Positions 1 to 7,867 of a stretch of 32,896 nt of DNA are shown here, in pieces. The position numbers and the translations under genes were made by a program. Within the stretch, counting starts at the first letter, position 1, and every line of letters begins with the position of its first letter. This stretch comes from RGIG4790 sp964437615 (GTDB taxonomy: Bacteria; Bacillota; Clostridia; Christensenellales; UBA1242): contig CAYTHL010000011.1 of the NCBI GenBank assembly GCA_964437615.1, positions 1 through 32,896 on the forward strand, given 5' to 3'. Under the pieces are notes generated by a model. The model saw only the letters and a program-made list of their open reading frames with translations. It had not been told where the DNA came from and ran no database searches.

Positions 1-1896
1 ATCTTGTGTAGATGTAAAGTTATCTAAGGTTGTTCCTTCTTCGATATTGTTAAGAATGCTATTTAGCCCAGTTTTATAACTATCAGATGTTTTTGCTTTT
101 GTTTTAAGAGTATTTATAGCCGCTTGAAGATTTGTGTAATTCTTACTATTACCCGTAAGACCAACAAGTGCATACAAACCGCTCATCTGATTCTGTAATG
201 TGCTAAGGTTATCAGCATCCAAATTACCATCATTTATGGCATCTATAATGTATTGGTATGCTGCGTCTGTAGAGTCAAAGTCAGCCTCGGTTTTTCCTTC
301 TCCAATAGCGTTAAGAACATTTTGTAGCCCAGTTTGATATGCTTCTAGGGTACTAGTAATGGACGATATTTCATCCTGTTCAACACCAATAGCTTTTGAG
401 TAGCCTTCTATAAATGTAATTACATCAGACATCTTTGCAAAGTCAGAAGTGCTAACAATGTCTCCACTTTGATAGTCGTCGTACTTAGTCTTGCCAGTTT
501 CGCTAAGAGTGCCACCAACTTTGGCTACAACATTGCCGTCTGCATCTACTGCATACTCAAGATTTTTTGCGGATATGTTTAGTGCATCAAATATGTCTGC
601 AACAAAGTCTTCGCTATCCGTTAGAGATTTTTTAAGTTCTGCAATTTGTTCATTCAGGCTACTAATGTATTCTTTTGCGTATTCTGGATATGCAAGCATA
701 AAGTTTTGAGCATCTTCGGCATATGCAAAACTATTCATTGTAACATAAGAAACATTATTTTCTTCATCTTTAACAAAATCATTATATTGACTAATTCCAT
801 CTTCAGACAAGTTTATTGTATAATTTTCTGTCCAATTAATTGTACCGTCTTCATTGGCCAACATTTCAGAAGTCAATCCAGCAATGTCAAGCCATAAATC
901 TGTTGGAGCATACACGCTGCTATAATAGTTGTAAAAGTTATTTGCAGTACTTTTATCTACAAAGTCTGAAGTTGAAATTGTAGAAGTCTCTTTGCTGATT
1001 GCCTTATTATAACCATCATCAGATAATACAAAATTATTTTCTTTTGTCCAGCCAACTTTATAGTTTACTGTACCATCTTCAAGTTTTTCATAAGCAATTG
1101 GTTGCAGCAAGGATGAGTCCAAATTATTTAACCAACCCTCAAGTTGTGTTGCTAATCCGTCATCTACAGTATTTATTGGTGGGTCTGATGGATCATCACC
1201 TTTTTGTTCAGAATTGCTAGCCACACAGCTTTTAATAACAAAAGCACCTGTGACCGCAAGTGCAGCTGCTAACACAACTATGACTATATTTCGAATTCTT
1301 ATACCCTTTTTATTTGTTGTGTTTTCGTCTTGTATATTCGAGTTTGTACTATTTAAATTCGAGTTTGCATTTTCTAAACTCTGCTTTTCTTTTTCAAGAC
1401 TTTCAATAGCTGCATCCTTTTTATTAAACATGTCGACTAACTTATCGAGGCCTTCTGCATCTTTGTCAGTAAGGGTAAAAGTATACTTTTTTCCGTCAAA
1501 TTCATAATCTCTTTTAGAACCTTTTGGGGATTCATTAATCGGTGCATTGAGTGCAGCTTTAAACAATTTTTCTTCAAACTGTACAAATTTGTTATAATCT
1601 TCAGTTGCACCATAAGCTTCCATTGAATCTTTTACGGAGCCATTCAATAGTTCTCGCACACGACTACAATATTCTGAAAGTTTATAAAAAGATACCCCTC
1701 TACCATTTTTAAAATCATTTACCAATTCTTTCGCAGCTTCTATTGACTGTTTTAATTCCGAGCCGTCTACCTTTACATCTCCGACTGTAGTTTCCGATAT
1801 ATTGTATACAGCCTCAAGTTGTTCAACTACACTATCAACTACTTTCGGTATACCAGCAAAGGACTCAAGACCAACTTGTTTTACAGTTTTTGCCAT
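1..1896 (-). CDS. Membrane protein with 87-residue repeats, 3' end outside window
   Basis: I do not recognise this protein. The frame runs open from ATG at 1896 to the window edge, giving about 632 residues without a stop. The start is set by a strong site, TTTTGGAGGTAAATTATT, just before the ATG, and by a promoter upstream. Residues 1-200 are charged and helical (a KKDAAIESLEKEKQSLENAN stretch suggests coiled coil). One membrane segment lies at about 201-222, with a Cys just after it. The rest is acidic and rich in Thr, Ser, Asn and Asp, as in exported proteins. A segment starting AYQTGLQNVLNAIGEG (residue 519) recurs 87 residues later as SYKTGLNSILNNIEEG (residue 606), so the tail is a repeat array cut by the window edge. 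Likely topology is an N-terminal cytoplasmic part, one membrane span and a long extracellular part, perhaps a surface or envelope protein. Function unknown. Confidence 0.85.
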   Translation of the reverse strand, partial: MAKTVKQVGLESFAGIPKVVDSVVEQLEAVYNISETTVGDVKVDGSELKQSIEAAKELVNDFKNGRGVSFYKLSEYCSRVRELLNGSVKDSMEAYGATEDYNKFVQFEEKLFKAALNAPINESPKGSKRDYEFDGKKYTFTLTDKDAEGLDKLVDMFNKKDAAIESLEKEKQSLENANSNLNSTNSNIQDENTTNKKGIRIRNIVIVVLAAALAVTGAFVIKSCVASNSEQKGDDPSDPPINTVDDGLATQLEGWLNNLDSSLLQPIAYEKLEDGTVNYKVGWTKENNFVLSDDGYNKAISKETSTISTSDFVDKSTANNFYNYYSSVYAPTDLWLDIAGLTSEMLANEDGTINWTENYTINLSEDGISQYNDFVKDEENNVSYVTMNSFAYAEDAQNFMLAYPEYAKEYISSLNEQIAELKKSLTDSEDFVADIFDALNISAKNLEYAVDADGNVVAKVGGTLSETGKTKYDDYQSGDIVSTSDFAKMSDVITFIEGYSKAIGVEQDEISSITSTLEAYQTGLQNVLNAIGEGKTEADFDSTDAAYQYIIDAINDGNLDADNLSTLQNQMSGLYALVGLTGNSKNYTNLQAAINTLKTKAKTSDSYKTGLNSILNNIEEGTTLDNFTSTQD

Positions 1897-1938
1897 AATA
1901 ATTTACCTCCAAAACTTTTATTTTTGTTTTGCAGGGTA

Positions 1939-1967
1939 ATTTTATCACACATTTTAGGGTGTGTCAA
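1939..1967 (-). promoter_or_regulatory. Promoter of the repeat membrane protein gene
   Basis: On the minus strand: -35 TTGACA (1962-1967), 17-base spacer, -10 TAAAAT (1939-1944). The transcript would start about 35 bases before the GGAGGT ribosome site. Both hexamers and the spacing fit a vegetative sigma-A type promoter. Confidence 0.8.
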
Positions 1968-2338
1968 TAGTCTTTTGCAAAATTTCTTAAAGTCAAAATT
2001 TCACCTGTTTTGGTATGTTTTAATGCCAATTTTGCAGTTTTTAGCCATTATTGGTGTATTTTTTGTATAAATTTGCACAAAAATCTGCAAAAATATTTTT
2101 TAAAAAATTTTATAAAAATTAGCAAAATGACGCACTTTTAGGGCAAAATATTAAAATTTTTCCTCTTTTTTGCCTATTGGCGCCAAATTTAATATATTTT
2201 TTAAACCAAAATTTGTGAAAATCTGTGTTGTATTTATAAGCGCAGAGCGAGAAATCTGATAATTTTATTTGAGTTTTGTACATTAATTTAAGTAGAAAAT
2301 TAAATTAAGCCCCAATGGCTCACATTCTTTTAGGCATT
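1968..2338. other. AT-rich spacer with no gene seen
   Basis: Between the promoter of the repeat membrane protein gene and the acpS stop codon the sequence is very AT-rich with runs of A and T. I see no convincing frame with a ribosome site, no tRNA-like fold and no strong terminator hairpin behind acpS. Confidence 0.5.
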
Positions 2339-2716
2339 TTATTTAGTTACAGCCACGGCTATTGCTAATTTAGCGTCGTGGGCTATGGAAATTTCAAATT
2401 GTATATCTTTTAATTTTTTAGCAGTAATACCGCTAAGTTTAACATAGGGTTGCCCAGAGGGCTTGTGCAAAATTTCTATTTCGGCTAAATTATATTTGCC
2501 AAGGCCGCAGCCAAGCGCTTTTAGCACGGCCTCTTTTGCGGCAAACTTGCCGGCTAAGCTATTTGTTTTATCGCTAAATTTGCCACACTTAAACAAGTCA
2601 CTTTTTTGCAACAGTTCCTGTTGCTCCCTAATAGATAATATTTTATTTGCAAACAACCCCTTTTTGTTTGCTTTAGCTATTCTTTTTACATCAACAATAT
2701 CTATACCAATAGCCAT
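2339..2716 (-). CDS. acpS: Holo-[acyl-carrier-protein] synthase
   Basis: Transfers 4'-phosphopantetheine from coenzyme A to a serine of apo-acyl carrier protein, which activates ACP for fatty acid synthesis in the cytosol. The 125 residues match the usual AcpS length. The N-terminus MAIGIDIVDVKRI carries the metal-binding Asp (D6), and FAAKEAVLKALG (58-69) is the family signature, with E62 as the second metal ligand. The end has IEILHKPSGQPYV and ISIAHD, also typical. The ribosome site is weak (AAGTGGGGT). It lies 116 bases behind recX on the same strand and may share its transcript; a poor promoter-like pair (TTGTTG-17-TATAAA) also precedes it. Family assignment is firm. Confidence 0.95.
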   Translation of the reverse strand: MAIGIDIVDVKRIAKANKKGLFANKILSIREQQELLQKSDLFKCGKFSDKTNSLAGKFAAKEAVLKALGCGLGKYNLAEIEILHKPSGQPYVKLSGITAKKLKDIQFEISIAHDAKLAIAVAVTK

Positions 2717-2832
2717 TATATTTACCCCACTTTGTTAAATTTTTTCTTTATAAATGCAGCTTTTATTGCCAACAAAGTTAAAATAACCACTAAAATTTTT
2801 TGTTAGCAAAACTAACCCTTTTGCCCCACTTA

Positions 2833-3453
2833 TTAAATGTCTTCTATATCCACATTTGTGACGGCCTTTATTGCCGCAGATATTGTTGAAGATTCAAACC
2901 CTTTTCTTTGCAAAAATGCATAAAGCTTTTGAGTGCTTTGTTGCGGTATTTTGCCCCGCAGATATTTTTGCGCCAAACTAATTGCGTTGTTAAGTTCGTC
3001 CTCGTCGGTAATGGCGGCAGTTGCCGAAGCCGATATTTCTTTATTTACTCCCTTTTGGGCAAGTTTTATGCTGGCTTGCTTACGGCTAAGCCTATTGTTT
3101 TGATTTACAAACTGCTCAGCAAACTGCTCGTCACTAATGTAGCCATACTCCTGTAATTTATCTAGGGCGCTATTTATGGCGGCTTTATTGTAGCCTTTTG
3201 CAAGAAGTTTTGTGTATAGTTCGCGCCGCGTATGCATACGGGTTGCAAGATAATCGCTTGCCTTTAAAAAGGCTTGCTTTGCTTGACTTTGTAGCAAAAT
3301 TTCTTCAACCTCTTTTTTGTCTACAATTTTGCCAACAAAAAAATTGTTTATAATGGCTGTTTCTTTAAGCATACTGCCAAAATACTCGCCGTCTATAAAC
3401 AAGTTTAATTTATCTTTATTTTTCTGCTGCCCTAGCCCTGTAATCTCTGCCAT
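2833..3453 (-). CDS. recX: Regulatory protein RecX
   Basis: RecX binds RecA filaments and modulates recombination and the SOS response. The 206 residues show the family's repeated three-helix modules: YLATRMHTRRELYTKLLAKGY with DKLQEYGYISDEQFAEQFV, then LSRKQASIKLAQKGV, then QKLYAFLQRKGFESSTISAAI. The N-terminal part (ITGLGQQKNKDKLNLFIDGEYFGS) is the extra beta domain common in Gram-positive RecX. The ATG directly follows the TAA of the upstream YigZ gene (TAAATG), so the two are almost certainly translated from one mRNA. recA is not in the window. Confidence 0.92.
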   Translation of the reverse strand: MAEITGLGQQKNKDKLNLFIDGEYFGSMLKETAIINNFFVGKIVDKKEVEEILLQSQAKQAFLKASDYLATRMHTRRELYTKLLAKGYNKAAINSALDKLQEYGYISDEQFAEQFVNQNNRLSRKQASIKLAQKGVNKEISASATAAITDEDELNNAISLAQKYLRGKIPQQSTQKLYAFLQRKGFESSTISAAIKAVTNVDIEDI

Positions 3454-4104
3454 TTATTTTGTATAATTTTTAAACCTATAATATCCATTGCCAATTTTTG
3501 TTATAAAGCTGGCGCCCCTAATACGCGCCCTTATGTCTTCCACCTCTTTTTCGGCACTATCTTGCGGAATTGCCACCTTAATAACTGGCATGGTTTCATT
3601 AATGTTTTGGTCTAAAATATGATAACCTTTTTCGGTTAGGTGCTTGCCTAACTGCGCAAAATCTGAATAGCTAACCTTCATCTCGTAGATATTGCAATAC
3701 TTCATTACAAAAATCTTAGCAGACCTAACTGCCCCAGAGGCAACGGCGGCATAAGTGCGCGTAAGTTTGCTTTTGCCAAGCTCCTTGCCGCCAAAATATC
3801 TTACAACAGCCACTACAACATTGGTTAAATTTGCCTGCTTAATAGCCTCGTAAATAGGCACTCCCGCACTGCCGCCCGGCTCGCCGTCATCACTATTTTT
3901 TGCAGTTGAATAGTCCTCGCCAAGCCTATAGGCAAATGGGATATGCTTAGCGTCCTTATTGCTCTTTTTTAGGCTGCCAATTACCGTTTTAACATCGTCT
4001 ATAGTTTCGGCATGGGCAACATAGGAGATAAACCTAGATTTATCCACCACCATTTGCACGCACGCCGTGCCATCTACCGACTTATATTCTATAAATTCAC
4101 TCAT
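3454..4104 (-). CDS. YigZ/IMPACT (UPF0029) family protein
   Basis: A 216-residue member of the YigZ family. The family signature is intact: HIPFAYRLG, SDDGEPGGSAGVPI (about residues 70-83) and VVRYFGGKELG (about 99-109), followed by a smaller C-terminal domain ending IRARIRGASFITKIGNGYYRF. The N-terminal domain has a fold related to ribosomal protein S5 domain 2; the eukaryotic relative IMPACT binds Gcn1, but the role of the bacterial proteins is not settled. It heads a transcript with recX: a promoter lies at 4176-4204, the ribosome site GGCGGAG precedes ATG 4104, and its stop touches the recX start. Confidence 0.93.
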   Translation of the reverse strand: MSEFIEYKSVDGTACVQMVVDKSRFISYVAHAETIDDVKTVIGSLKKSNKDAKHIPFAYRLGEDYSTAKNSDDGEPGGSAGVPIYEAIKQANLTNVVVAVVRYFGGKELGKSKLTRTYAAVASGAVRSAKIFVMKYCNIYEMKVSYSDFAQLGKHLTEKGYHILDQNINETMPVIKVAIPQDSAEKEVEDIRARIRGASFITKIGNGYYRFKNYTK

Positions 4105-4175
4105 ACAAATTTCTCCGCCAACATTACTTTTATTAAGTTTATATGTTTACACATAGTAATAGTATATATATCTAT

Positions 4176-4204
4176 ATTATACAAAAGCCGCGCAAAGTAG
4201 TCAA
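4176..4204 (-). promoter_or_regulatory. Promoter of the yigZ-recX transcript
   Basis: Minus strand: -35 TTGACT (4199-4204), 17-base spacer, -10 TATAAT (4176-4181). The start of transcription would fall near 4169, leaving a leader of roughly 65 bases before the YigZ start codon. Confidence 0.75.
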
Positions 4205-4241
4205 ATAAATTTGCCAACCATTTAAAGCGCAGTGCGTTAAA

Positions 4242-5702
4242 TTAATATGCAACGGGCTGGCAAGATATATTTAGCCGCAGCCCTTTTAGCGCGTTATAGT
4301 CTGCATTTGGCAGAATGTGGCTGCTATGCGCCTCGCAGCAGATAAGTTCGGTAAGTTTAGTATTGGCCTTTGCAGCATTTTTATCCGCCGCGCTGCAGAT
4401 AGATAGCGCACTAAGCATTTCCATTACACCAAGAGTGGCGTCTGCCGTACCCTCAACGCTGTTTTTTAGTTTAACTAAGTTTTCTAAAATTTGGGTTGAA
4501 ATTAGTTGCGTTTTGCTAGATTGCCCCGCAAGTTGCTTTAACGCGTCAAGCACCGCCGCCGCGCTGCAAGACAAAAATTTTGTGGCTCCTTGGCAGATAA
4601 TTGTGCCGTCGCCAAGTTCTATTGCAACGCACGGCATGCCGCTTTTCTTAGCGGCGTCGGCGGCGGCAGCCTCTACCTTGCGAACCGGAATTTCCGCCTT
4701 ATGCCTAGATATAATTTGCGCTATAGTTTTTGCGGCACTATCCTCCGCCTTGCCAAGTTTTGCGTCACACATTGCCCTAAAATATCTGCGGGTTATCTCC
4801 TTGTACCCCGCCTCTTTGCAGCCCTCGTCGTCGGTTATAGCAAAGCCCGCCATATTTACGCCCATATCTGTAGGGGATTTATACAACTGCTCGCCCCATA
4901 TTTTGGTCAAAATCTGGTTTAAAATAGGAAAACTCTCTATGTCACGATTATAGTTGGTGGCTTTTTTGCCATAAGCTTGCTTGTAAAAAGGGTCAACCAT
5001 GTTTTTATCGTTAAGTTCGGCAGTGGATGCCTCGTACGCCAAATTTACTGGGTGATTAACCGGCAAGTTCCAAATAGGAAAAGTTTCGTACTTGGCGTAG
5101 CCGCTTGGCGCGCCTTTCTTGCTCTCGTGATACAGCTGGCTTAAGCATGTAGCCATTTTGCCACTGCCCGGCCCGGGAGCCGTAACCACCACAATTGGCC
5201 TAGTAGTTTTAATATACGGATTAGCTCCATAACCCTTTTCACTTACAATTAAGTCAACATTGTCTGGGTAGCCCTCGGTTGGGCGATGAATGTACACCCT
5301 TTCGCCCATTTCTTTTAGACGGCGGACAAAGGTATCTACCGATTTTTGACCTTTGTACATGGTAACAACAACGCTGCCAACATACAGCCCCATGGCGCGA
5401 AGCCTGCCAATTTGTCTAATAACCTCGCTGTCGTAAGTTGTGCCGTAGTCTGCGCGTATGCGCTTGCGGTCTATATCGTGGCTTGCAACCACCATGACAA
5501 TTTCTAGTTTGTCTTCTAGCTTTTTAAGCACAGCCACTTTGGCGTCGGGCTTAAACCCCGGAAGCACCCTCGAAGCGTGCAAGTCGTCAAAAAGTTTGCC
5601 CCCAAACTCTATATAAAGTTTGCCGGAAAACCTGTCCACCCTTTTTAGGATGTTTTCCATTTGCAACTCTGCATATTTTTGACTATCAAAACAAATCTTC
5701 AT
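4242..5702 (-). CDS. DUF1846 family protein
   Basis: A 486-residue protein of the conserved DUF1846/UPF0371 family, of near-normal length. I place it from the N-terminus (ENILKRVDRFSGKLYIEFGGKLFDDLHASRVLPGF is diagnostic in pattern, FGGKLFDDLHASRVLPGF especially), the central VVVTAPGPGSGKMATCLSQLYHE (about 171-193), the SFPILNQI segment and the late IICQGATKFLSCSAAAVLDAL. The GPGSGK stretch resembles a P-loop, so nucleotide binding is plausible, but the biochemical role of the family is not established to my knowledge. The gene lies 36 bases behind the RluA-type synthase on the same strand, so they probably share a transcript. The ribosome site (TTGGTAGAATATG) is modest. Confidence 0.9.
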   Translation of the reverse strand: MKICFDSQKYAELQMENILKRVDRFSGKLYIEFGGKLFDDLHASRVLPGFKPDAKVAVLKKLEDKLEIVMVVASHDIDRKRIRADYGTTYDSEVIRQIGRLRAMGLYVGSVVVTMYKGQKSVDTFVRRLKEMGERVYIHRPTEGYPDNVDLIVSEKGYGANPYIKTTRPIVVVTAPGPGSGKMATCLSQLYHESKKGAPSGYAKYETFPIWNLPVNHPVNLAYEASTAELNDKNMVDPFYKQAYGKKATNYNRDIESFPILNQILTKIWGEQLYKSPTDMGVNMAGFAITDDEGCKEAGYKEITRRYFRAMCDAKLGKAEDSAAKTIAQIISRHKAEIPVRKVEAAAADAAKKSGMPCVAIELGDGTIICQGATKFLSCSAAAVLDALKQLAGQSSKTQLISTQILENLVKLKNSVEGTADATLGVMEMLSALSICSAADKNAAKANTKLTELICCEAHSSHILPNADYNALKGLRLNISCQPVAY

Positions 5703-5738
5703 ATTCTACCAACTTTTGCTTATTTTGCTGCTTTTTGC

Positions 5739-6437
5739 TTATTGCTCGGTTACATTTAGTCCAAGATATTTTTCCAAATTAAACTTGTTCCACGCAAAAT
5801 TTTCTTCTGGCGGATAAGCTCTAAACACCATAGAATCTTTGCTAACAGGGTGTAAAAATTTTAGCTCTACCGCAAACAGATTTAAAGGCACTTTTTTAGG
5901 ATTTTTAGAATACTTTTGGTCGCCAACTATTGGACATTTTATTGCAGCAAGCTGCACTCTTATTTGATGCGACCGACCCGTTTTTAACTTTATCTTAATT
6001 AGGCTGAATTGGCCAGATTTTTCCAAAACTTTGTAACTAAGTTCGGCACGCTTGGCACCATCTTCAGCTTGCGGAACAATTGATACCTTGTTTTCTTTTT
6101 CGTCCTTTTTTAGATAATTTATTAGAGTGCCGCTAGAATTAACTGGCACCCCTTCACAAACAGCAAAATAGGTTTTGTCTAATTGCCCGCTCTCTATTTG
6201 GCTAGTAAGACGCGCCGCACTTTTGCTATTGCGCGCAAAAACCATAACCCCGCCAGTTGGACGGTCTAGCCTATGCACTAGCCCAATGTATGCATTGCCG
6301 GGCTTATTGTACTTTTGTTTTACATAATCCTTTACCATAGATAGCATATCCATGCTGCCAGAGCTGTCGGCTTGGCTAGGCACTCCCTGCGGTTTGTTTA
6401 CCACCAAAATACTATTGTCTTCGTATAAAATATCCAT
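5739..6437 (-). CDS. RluA family pseudouridine synthase without S4 domain
   Basis: Converts specific uridines in rRNA or tRNA to pseudouridine. At 232 residues it is the short form of the RluA family: the catalytic domain only, with no N-terminal S4 domain, unlike the second family member at 28890-29909. Seen motifs: ILVVNKPQGVPSQ (motif I), LVHRLDRPTGGVMVFARN with the catalytic Asp in HRLDR (about residue 58), KTYFAVCEG, and LKTGRSHQIRVQLA. The start is supported by AAGGTGA before ATG 6437. It probably leads the transcript with the DUF1846 gene. The target site cannot be told from sequence. Confidence 0.92.
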   Translation of the reverse strand: MDILYEDNSILVVNKPQGVPSQADSSGSMDMLSMVKDYVKQKYNKPGNAYIGLVHRLDRPTGGVMVFARNSKSAARLTSQIESGQLDKTYFAVCEGVPVNSSGTLINYLKKDEKENKVSIVPQAEDGAKRAELSYKVLEKSGQFSLIKIKLKTGRSHQIRVQLAAIKCPIVGDQKYSKNPKKVPLNLFAVELKFLHPVSKDSMVFRAYPPEENFAWNKFNLEKYLGLNVTEQ

Positions 6438-6578
6438 TAATTCACCTTGTTTTGTATGTTTTTATCTAATTTTTATTTGCTTATTACCTTAAATTTGCAA
6501 ATTTTAGCTATTTGTACAAGCATAAAATTGCAATAATTAATCAAAAACCGCAAAATGCTGCCAAAATGGCGTAAAAAA

Positions 6579-7292
6579 TTAGTAATTATCTAAAATTGCT
6601 TGCAAATCTATAGTGTCGCTAGTTACAACAACGGCCATAGCTTGCTCTGTGTACTCGCCATTTTGAGTTATAACCACAGTAGATAATTTTCTGTTTTGCT
6701 GAAACATAAACAAAATGCTATCTATTGTTATACTGCTTGGCGCAACCTCGTAGTGCACAGATACATTTAGCACTTCTAGGCTGCTTGCAACCGGCTGCTT
6801 AAGTAGTGCATCTACGCTTAGCCCAGTAGATACCGCCCCGCCAATTGCGTCAACAATCATCTTGCGGTTAATTACACCAACAAGCGTCTTTTTTAAATAA
6901 ACTGGCACTATGGAATAGCCGCTCTCGTACATCTTTTTGCATACGCTAGCAAGGGAGGAGTCACCGTCGCAGCTGTATACTTCCCTTTTTGGCAAAACAT
7001 CAAGCACCCTTGGCGGCGTGGTTATCAAACGGGTAATCTGCTCTAATTCTTCTACAATTTCTATGTTGGGCTCGGCAATAATTTCATCGCCCGCACCGTG
7101 AACAATGGCGTTGCGCAGTCTGCCAAACTCAATAAGTTTATCTTCGTACTTTTTAACAACCGAATTTAGCGGCGCAAGTTTTCTAACAACCTCACTAAAA
7201 CCCATTGCAGGTTTTAAATCGTATGTGTTTTTTAAGGCCTGCACCAACTTGTTGTACGAAGCAATAAATCTTTCTCCGTTAGATTTTTCCAT
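6579..7292 (-). CDS. HEPN-like plus CBS-domain protein
   Basis: A 237-residue two-part protein. Residues 1-90 are helical and contain IEFGRLRNAIVHGAGD; R60-N61-A-I-V-H65 fits the Rx4H motif, with a polar residue after Arg, that marks HEPN domains, many of which are RNases. Residues about 98-230 look like a pair of CBS domains (LASVCKKMYESGYSIVPVYL then LVGVINRKMIVDAI, and a looser second half ITIDSILFMFQQNRKLSTVVI), which usually bind adenine nucleotides and gate an attached domain. The ribosome site is AAGGGGG before ATG 7292; a promoter lies at 7346-7375. It is divergent from the SRP RNA gene. The HEPN reading rests on one motif and helical context, so it could also be a non-catalytic helical domain. 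Confidence 0.7.
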   Translation of the reverse strand: MEKSNGERFIASYNKLVQALKNTYDLKPAMGFSEVVRKLAPLNSVVKKYEDKLIEFGRLRNAIVHGAGDEIIAEPNIEIVEELEQITRLITTPPRVLDVLPKREVYSCDGDSSLASVCKKMYESGYSIVPVYLKKTLVGVINRKMIVDAIGGAVSTGLSVDALLKQPVASSLEVLNVSVHYEVAPSSITIDSILFMFQQNRKLSTVVITQNGEYTEQAMAVVVTSDTIDLQAILDNY

Positions 7293-7345
7293 AAAATCCC
7301 CCTTGTTATCCTTTTTTGTGGCTAAATTTTACCTATTGTTTACTT

Positions 7346-7375
7346 AAAATATCATAAATCTTTAATAGTTGTCAA
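7346..7375 (-). promoter_or_regulatory. Promoter of the HEPN-like/CBS gene
   Basis: Minus strand: -35 TTGACA (7370-7375), 18-base spacer, -10 TATTTT (7346-7351). It is back to back with the SRP RNA promoter. Confidence 0.6.
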
Positions 7376-7413
7376 CAAACGCCGCAAAGCAATAAAAAAT
7401 TTTCAACTTTTTA

Positions 7414-7442
7414 TTGATATTTTATTTTTTGTGGTGTATAAT
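7414..7442 (+). promoter_or_regulatory. Promoter of the SRP RNA gene
   Basis: -35 TTGATA (7414-7419), 17-base spacer, consensus -10 TATAAT (7437-7442). Transcription would begin about seven bases on, which is exactly where the SRP RNA 5' strand begins (7449). Confidence 0.85.
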
Positions 7443-7448
7443 ACTATT

Positions 7449-7720
7449 GTGTTGTGCTAGGTGGGGAGTTAGCGGTGCCCTATTCCTGAGATCCGCTATA
7501 GCAGGGCTGACGGCACTTTTAGGCGCAAGGTATGGGTTGACAGAACACTGGCAAGCGGCGTTGATCCCAAGGTCCTATGCAATAGACATTTGTGAACCGT
7601 GTCAGAGCAGGAATGCAGCAGCACTAAGCAGAGCCGTCTATGTGCCATAGGGTAGCTTTGGAGTAGCTGGCTACTGGTGTGGCGGATCGGTGCTTTGCGA
7701 CGAAATTTGTGCACAACACA
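7449..7720 (+). ncRNA. ffs: Signal recognition particle RNA, large type
   Basis: RNA scaffold of the signal recognition particle; binds Ffh and pauses or targets translation of membrane and secreted proteins. The ends pair perfectly (GTGTTGTGC at 7449-7457 with GCACAACAC at 7711-7719). The 5' part (GCTAGGTGGGGAGTTAGCGG then TGCCCT) is the Alu domain found in Gram-positive SRP RNA. The Ffh-binding domain IV is near 7604-7625: GTCAG, a short stem, a GGAA tetraloop, then GCAGC. The stem around the tetraloop is AGCA/TGCA rather than the usual GTCC/GGAA-type sequence but still pairs, so the fold is kept. Promoter and terminator fit the ends. Short open frames across it on both strands are spurious. 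Confidence 0.95.
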
Positions 7721-7735
7721 TTTTTTTAAAACTTT

Positions 7736-7764
7736 CCGAAAGGCTACCTACCTTTCGGTTTTTT
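7736..7764 (+). terminator. Terminator of the SRP RNA gene
   Basis: Perfect 8-base stem CCGAAAGG (7736-7743) / CCTTTCGG (7751-7758), 7-base loop, then six T (7759-7764): a rho-independent terminator 16 bases beyond the RNA 3' end. Confidence 0.93.
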
Positions 7765-7842
7765 ATTGCAAAATACATTTTGCTTATTGTATTATTATAT
7801 TTTTTAAGCCCGCAAAACGCAAATTTCAAAAATAAAAAATGC

Positions 7843-7864
7843 AAAAAGAAAGATACAATCTTTC
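7843..7864 (-). terminator. Terminator behind the AlkD-like gene
   Basis: On the minus strand GAAAGAT-TGT-ATCTTTC followed by TTTTT, four bases past the AlkD-like stop codon region. It closes the minus-strand transcript just before the convergent SRP RNA terminator. Confidence 0.8.
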
Positions 7865-7867
7865 CTT

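Noticed and set aside
646..2070. Several plus-strand frames of 70-97 codons
   Set aside because: Antisense to the repeat membrane protein or in its upstream AT-rich spacer, with no ribosome sites.
4205..4241. CGCA-G-TGCG hairpin behind the DUF1846 gene as terminator
   Set aside because: Short bulged stem with no following T run on the minus strand; not supported.
6559..6570. GCCA-AAA-TGGC hairpin behind the CBS gene as terminator
   Set aside because: Stem of only four bases and a broken T run; too weak to call.
7414..7714. Open frames of 72-78 codons on both strands
   Set aside because: They lie inside the SRP RNA gene, which has a clear promoter, fold and terminator.
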